A DNA stretch of 64,000 bases from Gonocerus acuteangulatus (GCA_946811695.1 OX328124.1:55310603-55374602), one strand, 5' to 3'; counted from the first letter of the stretch, positions 12,958 to 22,856 are shown. Notes: generated from the letters alone by a model not told the origin. Numbers and translations are program-made.

Positions 12958-13091
12958 TATATATATATAAATTTTAACTGGGGTCATTTTTGGTGTCTAC
13001 TAGGTAGGATCGATAAAGATTCGAAGAAATTTTTCAAAAATTCCGTCATGAGTGCAACCTCAATAGCTACTTTCCTTCGGAGGAAAGTGCT
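12274..13091 (+). mobile_element. Helentron-like non-autonomous element, copy A
   Basis: Begins with the conserved block TCCGTCACGCAGGAGCTGCA. The subterminal motif AGCACTTTCCTC (12302-12313) is answered by its perfect reverse complement GAGGAAAGTGCT (13080-13091). The right end also forms a tight hairpin (ACTTTCCT, TCGG, AGGAAAGT). Internally there are about two degenerate units of a roughly 145-bp repeat (markers GGAGTAAACCCC, GAATACCGAGTTTCGTTGAA) and a (TA)n tract at 12893-12969. Short subterminal inverted repeats, an end hairpin, a central minisatellite and a microsatellite are the known layout of HINE/DINE-1 elements (Helentron derivatives). No Rep-helicase is present. The assignment rests on structure only. 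Confidence 0.65.
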
Positions 13092-13435
13092 AAAAAGGAA
13101 TTTCCTTTTAAACAAAACATTTCTATACTCATAAAAACTTTTAAAGTCTACGGCTAAACCGCCTGAAGTAAGGAACTAGATGCACTGAGGATTGCGCTGC
13201 AGACTCCGAAAGCGCGCTATGAAAATAAAATGAATTATTTGTGGTGGAGTTTTGGTTATCCTATTTTGATATAAAATCGTATATTTGTCGCATAAATACA
13301 AATTTCGACGACTTGTATTTCATGACCTATGAAACATCTACATTCCTTATCTACCCTTCCAGAATGGGATATCCATTCGGCGTCATAAGCGGGGTTTTTC
13401 CCTATAAGAACGTACGAAACACTCAAAAATAATAT

Positions 13436-13493
<58 letters not shown>

Positions 13494-13728
13494 TCAAAAA
13501 ACTAATGATCAAAATCCTACAGACGTATTTTGCATTGATAACAAATATTTGCATCTGAAGGGTAAGTATATATACGTTTTTAATGCGACAAACTCCGAGG
13601 TTAATGCGATCCGAAATCATGAGTTCCAGTAGAGTTGACATGAAGGATACGAAAATAACCTTCCTTTCAAAAATAATAAATTAGGCACACGTTATCAACC
13701 ATCCGGTAACTTTCGCAATAAAAAAGTG
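13092..13728. other. Intergenic with 52-bp poly(T) run
   Basis: No gene. A T-run of about 52 bases spans 13437-13488 and could be the tail of a reverse-strand retroposon, though nothing recognisable precedes it. The stretch ends at the promoter of the first cuticle gene. Confidence 0.55.
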
Positions 13729-13740
13729 TATATATATATA
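13729..13740 (+). promoter_or_regulatory. TATA box of cuticle gene 1
   Basis: A TATATATATATA stretch ends 33 bases before the start codon. Initiation about 30 bases after its start would leave a leader of roughly 15 nt. Position and type match the other seven cuticle genes. Confidence 0.6.
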
Positions 13741-13773
13741 CGTTCTCTGCTTCAATGTCATCCCATTCGAAAC

Positions 13774-14318
13774 ATGGCAGCCATCAGGGTAAGATACAAT
13801 CGCGTTTCTGGTATTTATTAAGTTATTTTTGTTAAAAAATTTACCGTAATCTTAATAATACAATATTTTAGGTAGCAATTATCGCAAGTATGGTGGCAAT
13901 CGCTCGAGCCGGAGTGAGCGGTGCCCCTGCAGTGTTTGCACCAGTTATTACCAGGTCATATGCCCCAAAATATGATGCACCTCTCACGGTGTCCCACGCC
14001 GCCGTCGACGAGTACGACCCACACCCACAGTACAGCTACGCCTATGACATCCAGGACGCTCTCACCGGAGACTCCAAGAGACAGCACGAGTCTCGTAGCG
14101 GAGATGTTGTCCAGGGAAGCTACTCCCTCATCGAACCCGATGGTTCCAGGAGGACCGTCGAATACACCGCTGATCCAGTCAACGGATTCAACGCCGTCGT
14201 ACACAAGGATGCTGGAGTCCACGCTGCCCCTGCTGTAGCTCCAGTTGCTCGTGTTAGGTATGCTCCTCCAATCGCCTACTCTCCTCTCGCCTACACAGCA
14301 CAAGCCTTCTTAAAATAA
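13774..14318 (+). CDS. RR-2 cuticular protein 1 (short form, divergent ends)
   Basis: Predicted secreted structural protein of 153 aa that binds chitin in the procuticle. Exons are 13774-13788 (MAAIR) and 13872-14318, joined across an 83-bp GT-AG phase-0 intron inside the signal peptide (about residues 1-19, ending ARAG). Residues about 52-117 are the extended Rebers-Riddiford domain of RR-2 type, with [35 protein letters not shown] and [13 protein letters not shown]. The flanks are less Ala-Pro-rich than in the paralogues: the N-side reads [19 protein letters not shown] and the tail ends AQAFLK. The DNA of the domain is almost identical to gene 2 while the ends differ, suggesting gene conversion. 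The only nearby AATAAA (14314-14319) overlaps the stop codon, implying a very short 3' untranslated region. The start is set by the 15-nt exon shared with the paralogues; the in-frame ATG at 13890 lies within the signal peptide. Confidence 0.93.
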
Positions 14319-14507
14319 AGTCATTTTTTTAAAAATAATTATTATTAATTATCCCCAATTCTCATGATAAATGTATTATTTCTTTATTTTATGTGAGAGG
14401 TCTGCATCTATGTTGATTAGCTGTAATATAAGTTACTAATACTAGGTATATATTTCATATAGAGATTTAGATGCTTTGTTACATTTACATTTAAGAGTAA
14501 TACACAC

Positions 14508-14598
<91 letters not shown>

Positions 14599-15744
14599 AT
14601 GTATATAAGTAGACTCTCCCTTAACCGTCTCTCTCTCCCCAATTCGGCGGTCTCCGAGAAGAGTGATTGTCGGATCTCGGAGCTAGACCGACTCGAGGGT
14701 TCCTAGAAAACCTCCTCTTCCTAGCTAGCCAAAAATTCTTTCGTGGTATTTAATTGAATCGAAGTCAAAGAAGGCAAATATGTTTCGTTTCTAAGGAAGA
14801 AACTTGTGTTTCTACTAAGAAAATAAATATTTCTACTAAAGCATCTGCGGCTGGAACGCCTGATTTTAGCCAGTCTAGTTCGAACATTCATCGCGAATCT
14901 TTGCAAACGTATGCACTTGTATATAATACACCAGAAAGGATTTAAATATTTTGAATTTATTTTATAATTCGATGCCTAAATTTTACTTAAATATGCAATA
15001 CTAAAAATGGTACATATTATTATATTTTGAAATAATAAGGTTTTTCAAAGACATTAGTGTCCGCTTGTAACTGAATTCTCTAATCCAGTGTTTTCTCTAA
15101 TCCAAATGTACTACAAAATGCACTACTGACTCTACACAGTGGCTATGTTCGTAGGGAGACTCCTATATCGAAGTATTCTAAAACTAAAATAATGATATGA
15201 AGATGGTTAAAGGTAATAAGTAGTCAAGGAACGGTTGGGATTCTACTAATAGATGATAACGTAAGATTTTCAGGAAAGTCTATATTTCAAACTTTTCACC
15301 CTGTTCTAATTGGCGTTAATGATCTGAAAGGTTGACACGCCTTAAACCCAACCAAAAAAATAAAAGAAAGAAAAAACAATTTTAAATCATGGCAACAGGT
15401 TGTAAAAACATTTTTTTTAGGTGTACATAAACAAATGTTTTTTTTTTTTTTGTTTTTTTTGAACAAATGGAACCGGATTTTTATACAGAAAATAGTGAAG
15501 AGTATGTAAAAAAAAAAAAAAAAAAATTAAAACACGCCCAACGTTATAAAAATGCCTTTAAAGATATTATTCGAAAAAAAAATATGTTCTAATTTAATAT
15601 GTACTGGATAAACTCCTGTTACTGATAACCTATAGATAACAGGTTATCTCTGGGTTATCTGTTTGATGACTCTGGTCCGGAGCAGCCCAGTGTCCAGAAA
15701 CATTATACTTTTATTACTTGTCAATAATTGATAAATTATTGATG
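14319..15744. other. Intergenic with (TA)n and weak ORF remnants
   Basis: A (TA)n tract occupies about 14510-14595. The next 350 bases (14600-14945) are less AT-rich and hold a 62-codon frame (14754-14945, +) of ordinary composition with no recognisable domain; it may be a decayed retroelement or exon fragment. The rest is AT-rich with short A and T runs (15438-15460, 15510-15527). Confidence 0.45.
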
Positions 15745-15883
15745 AATAAAATATAGTATGACGGGAACCGTGCCATAATAAACTGAACAAAATTATATAG
15801 TAGCGTTTGTTTTGATGATACATTATTTAACGCAATAAAATAACTACTTATCTGCCGTGACGAAGGACGGGTATTCAGCTAGT
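15745..15883 (+). repeat. Dispersed repeat tail (GGGTATTCAGCTAGT family)
   Basis: About 139 bp closely match 31892-32023 and 33040-33170. Shared blocks are TATGACGGGAACCGTGC, AACGCAATAAAATAACTACT and a common end at CACGGGTATTCAGCTAGT (GACGGG here). This is the conserved end of a dispersed family whose coding part, if any, is absent. Confidence 0.7.
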
Positions 15884-16756
15884 TATATATAAGAAATGAC
15901 GTCACAATTGTGATTCACACATGGTTTATGTTTCTTTTCTTTCTTCAAATGTAAAGCAACACAGATAGCGAAAGAATTTAGACAACAAATAACGAGTGAT
16001 GTTTAAATCACCTTTACTGATGACTTATGAGTTTGGTTAAACGTAAATACTCATTAATTTCACGGAGAGTAGTTACTTGGTTCAGTGCTTGTAATAATAA
16101 CTTTAAAAATGGAACAAATTGCTAAGAAATCATTCTTGTTTTAAATGGTATTTAACATTACAAATAAACACCTATGGTGTCAAGAATATGTGATTCGCCC
16201 CCTATCTTAAAAAAAAAAAAAATAGAAAAAAAGGACAACAAATAAATGGACACTTTCCATATTCTTGGATGTTCCAAACGTTTGAAGATATACAAATGCC
16301 CAAAACATTCTTTAAAATATTTATTAATACTTCACCTCATTCAAATCTAACAAACATTTGTAAATATTAGTTTGTATAACTAAGAAAAGTTCGAGTTAAT
16401 CGCTTTAGCGCGGGGAACAAAAACTAGATTACCACCATTTTCAAAAAGCGTTATAGATGTCGCCTAGTAAACGGTTCCGTAGGATTTTATAGGACAAAAT
16501 ACCAATTTAAACTCTTTCGCAGAAACACATTTTCGTTATTTTTTTTAATGTAGTTCTTTCTCAAAAATACACTTTTCTCTGCCAGGACTATAATAATAAT
16601 AAAAACATTTCTTCCTCTAAAGATACCAAATACGCTAAAACACGGCTAATGCAACGTATAGAATATTCATTATGTTTGCAAAATTCTAGTTATCACATAT
16701 ATTTTGTTTTGAGAACCAGTATGAGGGAGTGGTGGAAATATTTCACAAGGGTTAAG
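15884..16756. other. Intergenic upstream of cuticle gene 2
   Basis: No gene recognised. GGGAGTGGTGG near 16725-16735 also lies upstream of the short-form genes at 22.9 and 34.2 kb (read on their strand as GGAGTGGTGGTAG) and may be a shared regulatory element. Confidence 0.5.
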
Positions 16757-16762
16757 TATAAA
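16757..16762 (+). promoter_or_regulatory. TATA box of cuticle gene 2
   Basis: TATAAA 40 bases before the start codon, in the same relative place as in the paralogues. Confidence 0.7.
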
Positions 16763-16801
16763 TACACTCTCCTTTCTTACCTCCGCACATTCCAACCAAC
16801 C

Positions 16802-17310
16802 ATGGTCTTCAACAAGGTAAGGCGATCTAATATTCTAGAAATATTGGCTCTTTTTACTATAGAAGTATATATACATAGTTAATTTCTTATTACCAGGTCG
16901 TCATTATCGCCGCTTTGGTTGCCGTAGCTAGGGCTGGCATAGTAGGCGCCCCTGCAGTTCTTGCACCAAGTGCATACGCTGCACCACTCGCTGCTAGGGC
17001 TTACGCAGCTCCTGCCGTAGCAGAGTACGACCCACACCCACAGTACAGCTACGCCTATGACATCCAGGACGCTCTCACCGGAGACTCCAAGAGCCAGCAC
17101 GAGTCTCGTAGCGGAGATGTTGTCCAGGGAAGCTACTCCCTCATCGAACCCGATGGTTCCAGGAGGATTGTTGACTACACAGCTGATCCAGTCAACGGAT
17201 TCAACGCCGTCGTACATAAGGATGCTGGAGTCCACGCTGCCCCCGCTGTAGCTCCAGTTGCTAGGGTCGCAGCTCCTCTCGCTTATTCTGCCCACGGCTT
17301 TCTCCACTAA
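16802..17310 (+). CDS. RR-2 cuticular protein 2 (short form)
   Basis: Predicted 142-aa secreted chitin-binding cuticle protein. Exons are 16802-16816 (MVFNK) and 16897-17310, with an 80-bp phase-0 GT-AG intron. The signal peptide is [20 protein letters not shown] short Ala-Pro linker ([17 protein letters not shown]) leads to the RR-2 domain at residues about 48-113, which is followed by [17 protein letters not shown] and a short HGFLH end. Within the domain it reads [10 protein letters not shown] where genes 3 and 5 have [10 protein letters not shown]. The poly(A) signal AATAAA at 17340-17345 lies 30 bases after the stop. The 3' untranslated region is nearly identical to that of gene 5, on the other strand 17 kb away, so the two share a recent duplication. 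The long antisense frame (17307-16879) is a composition artefact. Confidence 0.95.
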
Positions 17311-17345
17311 GTCATATTTAAGCTTTGTACATAATGTAAAATAAA

Positions 17346-17477
17346 TTTGTTTTAAAATTTATATGTTTCGACGAGCAGTGGTTTACCTTTTTGTTCGATT
17401 CATGGAAGAATCTTTGAACAATTTCCTCAACACTATATCAATTTTTAGTAGCTAGAACTCACGCAACTAAAAATGTA

Positions 17478-17544
<67 letters not shown>

Positions 17545-18105
17545 AGAGTTTTTTATTTTTTTTATTTTTAGCTCTCTTGCCATCAAACTCAGCATTAACA
17601 GTTTCCATAAGAAATGAGTTATAATAATAAAGTAGATCAACTTGGTGTAGTGGTTCAAGTGAACCCAATTTCCAATTTCTAAAAGACAAAGGCCATTAGC
17701 CTAAGAACTCCTTGAAATTGACTAGACAAGAGCTCCCGACAAAGACCCTACCTGGATGAGCTAAGCTCCTCAAATAAAAGGAGAAGATACTAAACCAAAA
17801 ACCTAAAAATCTCCGAAACGTTTCAGAAACATTTTAACACACGAGTAAGGCTAAGAAATAATAAGTAAATAAATAATAATAATAAGAAAGATGATGAAAT
17901 AGAGATTCCAGTTATTGAAACAACGATTCAAATAATATTAATCTGCTCTCACTCGGTTTCAGCTCAATACAGTATTGATAAAGTTAAAATGTTTGAACAT
18001 TCAGTTATTAAAATCCACCATTAAATACACATGCTATTCAACGTGAACTAAAGAATAACATACATTTGGTTTGGGTGGGCTGGCAATTTGGAATGAAAGG
18101 TATGA
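17346..18105. other. Intergenic with (TA)n tract
   Basis: A (TA)n tract lies at about 17487-17541. Otherwise AT-rich with no recognised gene; the frames through the microsatellite are Tyr-Ile repeats. Confidence 0.55.
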
Positions 18106-18310
18106 AATCAGGTTTTTACGAAGGGAATACTGAGGTCTTTATCTAGCGTTCCTTTAGAGACAAAAGGGTTTATTGACTATGCTTATATTCACTGATGGAG
18201 TGTTTCGCTGTTCCCCAGGATTTATTGCTTATGATATGTTCTTCTATTACATCTCTAGCTCAAGAGCCTTTAACGTTTTTCGAGCCATCAGTATAGATAA
18301 AGAATTTCCC
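18106..18310 (-). pseudogene. Mosaic non-LTR remnant (RNase H joined to Jockey C-terminus)
   Basis: On the reverse strand the piece begins FIYTDGSKN (start of an RNase H domain, near 18308-18265), runs through a broken stretch, then reads SWGTAKHSI and SKGTLDKDLSIPFVK (18225-18112). The last two match the Jockey C-terminal blocks WGTAKNSNI and SNKTLHNDLNIPFVN of the copy at 49.7 kb. The two parts come from different kinds of element, so this is probably a recombinant or nested remnant with stop codons. Confidence 0.5.
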
Positions 18311-18357
18311 TAAATTTCTTCAACAACGAAGGCTTCATAATTTATATTATATATTAA

Positions 18358-18760
18358 TTGTCAAATTGTACAGTTTTTGTACCTCGGCTTGTGATATCTT
18401 CTGAAGGACTACTATTAAAAGGAAAAATAAATAGAGCCGAACTGGGCTGTCTCATAGAAACAAACGAAAAACAAATAAAATATAATAAAGCTACCGCAAC
18501 ATGGCTGGTAAACATCCTGAAAAAATCAAGAAAGGAAAAGGCCGTACTTATTCGTCTTAGAAATGGATGAATACTCCACGTAGCTCACGGATTTTGTCGT
18601 GTCAAAAGAGGAACCTCCAAAATGCTTCCTGTTCAAAAGTATTGGAAATAATTTCAAACAATGTCGTGTCTACTTTCTGTCAGCTCTGAAAATAGATTTA
18701 ACCCGATACTGCAAAATCTCCAGCTCGACGACTCGTAAAAATGAGATAAAATCTTATTTT
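18358..18760 (+). pseudogene. 3' part of a non-LTR ORF2 (post-RNase H and knuckle)
   Basis: A 70-codon frame (to 18570) ends KSRKEKAVLIRLRNG, matching the conserved block before the C-terminal knuckle of RNase H-bearing non-LTR elements (REEEVLCRLRIGHSRLTH in the copy at 1.8 kb). After a frameshift the next frame reads SKEEPPKCF and then FKQCRVYFLSALK, the remains of the C-x2-C...H...C knuckle with a lost cysteine. Inactive. Confidence 0.55.
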
Positions 18761-18939
18761 TCCTAAGAGGCAAAAATACATGCTAAAACTATAGCACAAT
18801 TTAATTAGTTAAATACTGCAGATATTATATATAAGTTTAGCCCTTGCAGGATTAAAAAAAATACTAAGAGTAAGAAATATAAATAAATAAAATCCTTAAG
18901 AAAAGGCCGAGACGTGAAATAAAAAAAATTGGTTTCGGC

Positions 18940-19085
18940 GCAAGCCCCCATTCCTAATGGACCTATTTCGTTTATTTCTACGTCGTTCTCTTTAGATGGA
19001 CACAATGAGAGTTTCGTTCCAAAAAAACAAAAAATTCGACCATTAGGGGCATATTAACAATTTCTGTCCGGAGTAGGCCAACTCT
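18940..19085 (+). repeat. Degenerate unit of the Helentron-like minisatellite
   Basis: This stretch aligns with the internal unit of the elements at 12.3, 21.6 and 57 kb: a C-run, TAATGGACCTATTTCGTTTA, a block near GAGAGTTTCGTT, and GTCCGGAGTA near 19067. It abuts the left arm of the large foldback element, linking the two. Confidence 0.55.
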
Positions 19086-19114
19086 ATGGGATTTTCATGT
19101 TTAACGAACTCACC

Positions 19115-20652
19115 CAATTACACAAGTCAACACTGATATAGTAACACGGAAGTGAACCACCATTTTGGGGCTTTTCGGGTGTGCTGAATCCGAATCTGAC
19201 ATTAGTTTTTTCCCTATACGTCAATTTTTTTAAAAAATATAGGCCTTTTAATTTTTTTTTTGTATGATAATGAATCTTAAAATTTTCTCGGTCTACAGTC
19301 ATTTTTTGGCGTTCTGGTTTCCATCATTTTTAATGTTTTGGGGCGGTGAATACGAATATGAAGTTGGATTTCTGATAAGTTGGTTTGTTTATGTAAAGAA
19401 CATACTTTTAGCCCAAAAATATGCAAAAATGTTGTAAAATGCCCATTTTTCGCAACTTCAAATGAATTTTTTACAAAATATAAAATTAGCAGGAAAAAAC
19501 TAATTTCAAATTTGGATTTTCTATTAAATTTTCTTTAAGAAGCTACTAGAATTTTCAAAATTTCAAAAATGAGTTGATAAAGAAATAGTATCCTGTACGG
19601 GACAAACAGGCTGATTCTCCGCCTACAGTAGGGCCCAGCTTCATCTTTCTTAATCCTCAAGATGAAGCTGGGCCCTACTGTAGGAGGAGAATCGGCCTGT
19701 TTCTCCTCCTACAGTAAGGCCCAGCTTCATCTTTCTTAATCCTCAAGATGAAGCTGGGCCCTACTGTAGGAGGAGAATCGGCCTGTTTCTCCTCCTACAG
19801 TAAGGCCCAGCTTCATCTTTCTTAATCCTCAAGATGAAGCTGGGCCCTACTGTAGGAGGAGAATCGGCCTGTTTCTCCTCCTACAGTAGGGCCCAGCTTC
19901 ATCTTTCTTAATCCTCAAGATGAAGCTGGGCCCTACTGTAGGAGGAGAATCGGCCTGTTTCTCCGCCTACAGTAGGGCCCAGCTTCATCTTTCTTAATCC
20001 TCAAGATGAAGCTGGGCCCTACTGTAGGAGGAGAATCGGCCTGTTTCTCCTCCTACAGTAGGGCCCAGCTTCATCTTTCTTAATCCTCAAGATGAAGCTG
20101 GGCCCTACTGTAGGAGGAGAATCGGCCTGTTTCTCCGCCTACAGTAAGGCCCAGCTTCATCTTTCTTAATCCTCAAGATGAAGCTGGGCCTTACTGTAGG
20201 AGGAGAATCGGCCTGTTTCTCCCGTACAGGATACTATTTTTTTAACAATTCATTTTTGCAATTTTGAAAATTCTAATAGCTGTTTCTTAAAAGAAATTTA
20301 ATAGAGAATCCAAATTTGAAATTAGATTTTATTGCATTTTTGCATGCTTTTTTGGCTAAAAGTATATTTTTTTACAAAAACAAACCAACTTATCAAACAT
20401 ACAACTTTATATTCGTATTCTCCCCTTTAAAAAGCATTAAAAATTATAGAAACCAGAACTCCAAAAAAATGTCTGTAGACAGAGCAAATTTGAAGATTCA
20501 TTATTATAAAAAACAACTTAAAAGCCCTATATTTTAAAATAAATTGACGTATAGAGAAAAAACTAATGACAGTTTCGGATTCAACACACCCAATAACCGT
20601 CAAAATGGTGGTTCACTTCCGTGTTACCAAATCAGTGTCGACTTTTGTAATT
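19115..20652. mobile_element. Large foldback element with hairpin-array core
   Basis: Arms at 19115-19620 and 20226-20652 are imperfect reverse complements. The left arm reads through CACTGATATAGTAACACGG, AACCACCATTTTG and AGTATCCTGTACGGGA; the right arm mirrors these as TCCCGTACAGGATACT, CAAAATGGTGGTT and CCGTGTTACCAAATCAGTG. The arms enclose a 602-bp tandem array of hairpins (separate entry). There is no open frame above 75 codons. The outer ends carry pieces like the Helentron-like family (GTTTAACGAACTC), suggesting the arms came from that family. Any transcript crossing it would fold into a very long double strand. Foldback transposons with internal tandem repeats are known in insects; this one was not recognised. 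Confidence 0.8.
19619..20222. repeat. Seven tandem 86-bp hairpin units
   Basis: The loop marker TAATCCTC occurs at 19651, 19737, 19823, 19909, 19995, 20081 and 20167, an exact 86-bp period. In each unit the left arm (CTACAGTAGGGCCCAGCTTC and flanks, about 28 nt) pairs with its reverse complement across an 11-nt loop. The 18-20 nt linker between units starts GAGAATCGGCC and ends TTTCTC, and is itself weakly palindromic. Variation is confined to a few sites: CTCCGCC versus CTCCTCC, and CAGTAAGG versus CAGTAGGG. In unit 7 the change in the left arm (AAGGCCC) is matched in the right arm (GGGCCTT), while in units 2 and 3 it is not. Confidence 0.97.
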
Positions 20653-21384
20653 ACACAGCCACAAATACACACACAAAAAAAGTTCAGACCTAGACGATGT
20701 TTACTTTATGTTTTGGGGGTCGCTGAATCCAAATCCGGGGTAAGAAAAACTCCTGCTCTTACTGTTTAAGCCTAACCCCCCAAAACTCATAGTTTCGGAT
20801 ATTTTACACTATAATCTTTTTATTTAAATCGTTAACCAAAATAAACGACTATTTCCTGTGTACTGTCGATTGGGCTATTTGGAGCCATGTTATGGCCCTT
20901 TGAATATATGACATAAATGTGCTTTAGCGATGACTAAACTGGAAAAGAACGTTACAAAAAAGTTTCCGCTAGCGTTCGCGCATGCGCGGTGGCCATGTAC
21001 GAAAAAGAAGACTATATGTTATACAGTACATTACATAGGTTTGTCGGCTGGACTCTATTGTAGAAGAAGTATGGAATAGAGATTTCATTATATTATACAA
21101 ATATTTCGGGGTTAGTTGTCTACGACAAAATAATCGCCTCGACCAATAAATTAATTTGTGAAAACCTTATATTACATTGATTGCATTGTCTATACAACAT
21201 TTTTAGAAGTAGCACATTTTAATGAGGACGACACATAGTAATGAGTGGCTCAGCATATACAACTATATTTTCTTAAATAGCTCATAGAAAATTTGAAGAA
21301 TAATAATTCATAACCAATCATCTCCGATGTCAATGATGAATGACTGAGATGCGAACTATTTTTTGACAATAATATATTAGACCC
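20653..21384. other. Intergenic, no recognised gene
   Basis: Contains GGGGGTCGCTGAATCCAAAT near 20714, a direct echo of a sequence inside the left foldback arm (TGTGCTGAATCCGAAT), so foldback-related DNA extends a little past the arms. The rest is AT-rich and featureless. Confidence 0.5.
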
Positions 21385-21565
21385 TATTCTTGCTAGAAAA
21401 GGGTGGTAACCTATATATAACCCGTCCTACAATTCCTAGTTAATGAAAAGAAAAGGGCATCAGCCCTATCCTGGCTAGAAAAGGGTGGTAACCTATATAT
21501 AACCCGTCCTACAATTCCTACTTAATAATAAATGGACGTTAAAATTTAAATAAATAAAAAATATA
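21385..21565 (+). repeat. SINE body fragment with tandem duplication
   Basis: The block GCTAGAAAAGGGTGGTAACC through CCGTCCTACAATTCCTA occurs twice in tandem (from about 21393 and 21473). The tail reads AATAATAAATGGACGTTAAA then an A-rich end. The same body and tail are joined to a tRNA-like head on the reverse strand at 26283-26525, so this is the 3' part of the same SINE. Confidence 0.65.
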
Positions 21566-21570
21566 TTAGA

Positions 21571-22558
21571 AAAAGTCCGTCACGCAGGAGCTGCAAAACT
21601 AAGCACTTTCCTCAGAATTTGGGTAGTGTAGACTGCTTTCCAGAACAATTTGCTTAAAATATCCTACATAAATAAAACAAAAACATGAATTATGTTTACA
21701 CATCGTACCTACTACACTACGTAATAAATACAAAAAAACTCATATTATCGTATTTTGATCTAACGCAGGAACAGGATACAGTCACTCTAGTGGTAGAAAG
21801 CGCTCCTTGCGGCGGCTTTGTGAACCTACGTTTGGCGGGCTTTTCTATTGAAATATATTACAAATTAAACCCCCGCTTTACGATTGACCGATTCAGCTCA
21901 TTTTTACAACACCTCTCTCTCATGAGTTACCCACGACGCATACCGCGTTTCATTACAATACAGCAGAAATTACGACCGGTATGAGTATATTAGGAATTTG
22001 GGTCCGGAGTAAACCCCCCCTTCTAATGAACCGATTTAGTTTATTTTTACAACACATATTTAACTGTAGATTACCACTACGAATACCGAGTTTCGTCGAA
22101 ATATACCAAAAATCACGGTTGGAAGTGGCGAATTGGTATTGTGGGTCCGGAGTAAACCCCCCCTCCTAATGAACCGATTTAGTTTATTTTTACAACACAT
22201 ATTGACCTGTGGATTACCACTACGAATACCGAGTTTCGTCGAAATATACCAAAAATCACGGCTGGTAGTGGCGAATTGGTATTGTGGGTCCGGAGTAAAC
22301 CCCCCCTTCTAATGAACCGATTTAGTTCATTTTTATATCTCACTTTTCTGTCTATATTACCACTACGAATTTTCGTTGAAATATAACAAATATTACGGCT
22401 GACATAGTCAAATTAGTGTTTTGGGTTCGGGGTAAACCCCCCCTTCCGGTGGACCGACTTTGGTGGTTAACGAACTCGTTCAATCGTTTGCTAATTGAAT
22501 GCTATATACCAAGTTTCGTGACGAAAAAACAAAAACTCTGGCCGCTATCGTGTTAACA

Positions 22559-22635
<77 letters not shown>

Positions 22636-22754
22636 TTTAACGGGGGTCATTATCGGTGTCTACTAGGTAGGATCGATAAAGATTTGAAGACATTTTTCAA
22701 AAATTCCGTCATGAGTCCAACCTCAATAGCTACTTTCCTTCGGAGGAAAGTGCT
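21571..22754 (+). mobile_element. Helentron-like non-autonomous element, copy B
   Basis: Same layout as copy A: head block GTCCGTCACGCAGGAGCTGC, subterminal AGCACTTTCCTC (21602-21613) and GAGGAAAGTGCT (22743-22754), and an end hairpin. The internal minisatellite is longer, with four to five units between about 21780 and 22530 carrying GGAGTAAACCCCCC, AATGAACCGATTTAGTT and TACCGAGTTTCGTC. A (TA)n tract lies at 22560-22632. Open frames across the units (21685-22169) simply follow the repeat period and show no domain. Confidence 0.7.
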
Positions 22755-22856
22755 AATAGTAAAGGCATAGTTAAACGAAATACATAAATTGAATTAAATA
22801 TGTATTTTTTATAATAATAGGTCTGCTTTACATTATGTACAAAACTTAAATATGAC
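22755..22856. other. 3' flank of cuticle gene 3 without a poly(A) signal
   Basis: Identity with the 3' untranslated region of genes 2 and 5 stops just after TACATTATGTAC (22841-22830), exactly before the place where those genes have AATAAA. No AATAAA or ATTAAA is seen on the reverse strand before the Helentron-like copy begins. Confidence 0.6.

Noticed and set aside
16879..17307. Long antisense open frames opposite the short-form cuticle genes (also at 22860, 34162 and 13956)
   Set aside because: They mirror the codon bias of the RR-2 domain, appear in every paralogue, and have no signal peptide, domain or promoter of their own.
19619..20222. CRISPR array
   Set aside because: The period is 86 bp with no variable spacers, the units are inverted repeats, and the DNA is from an insect nucleus.
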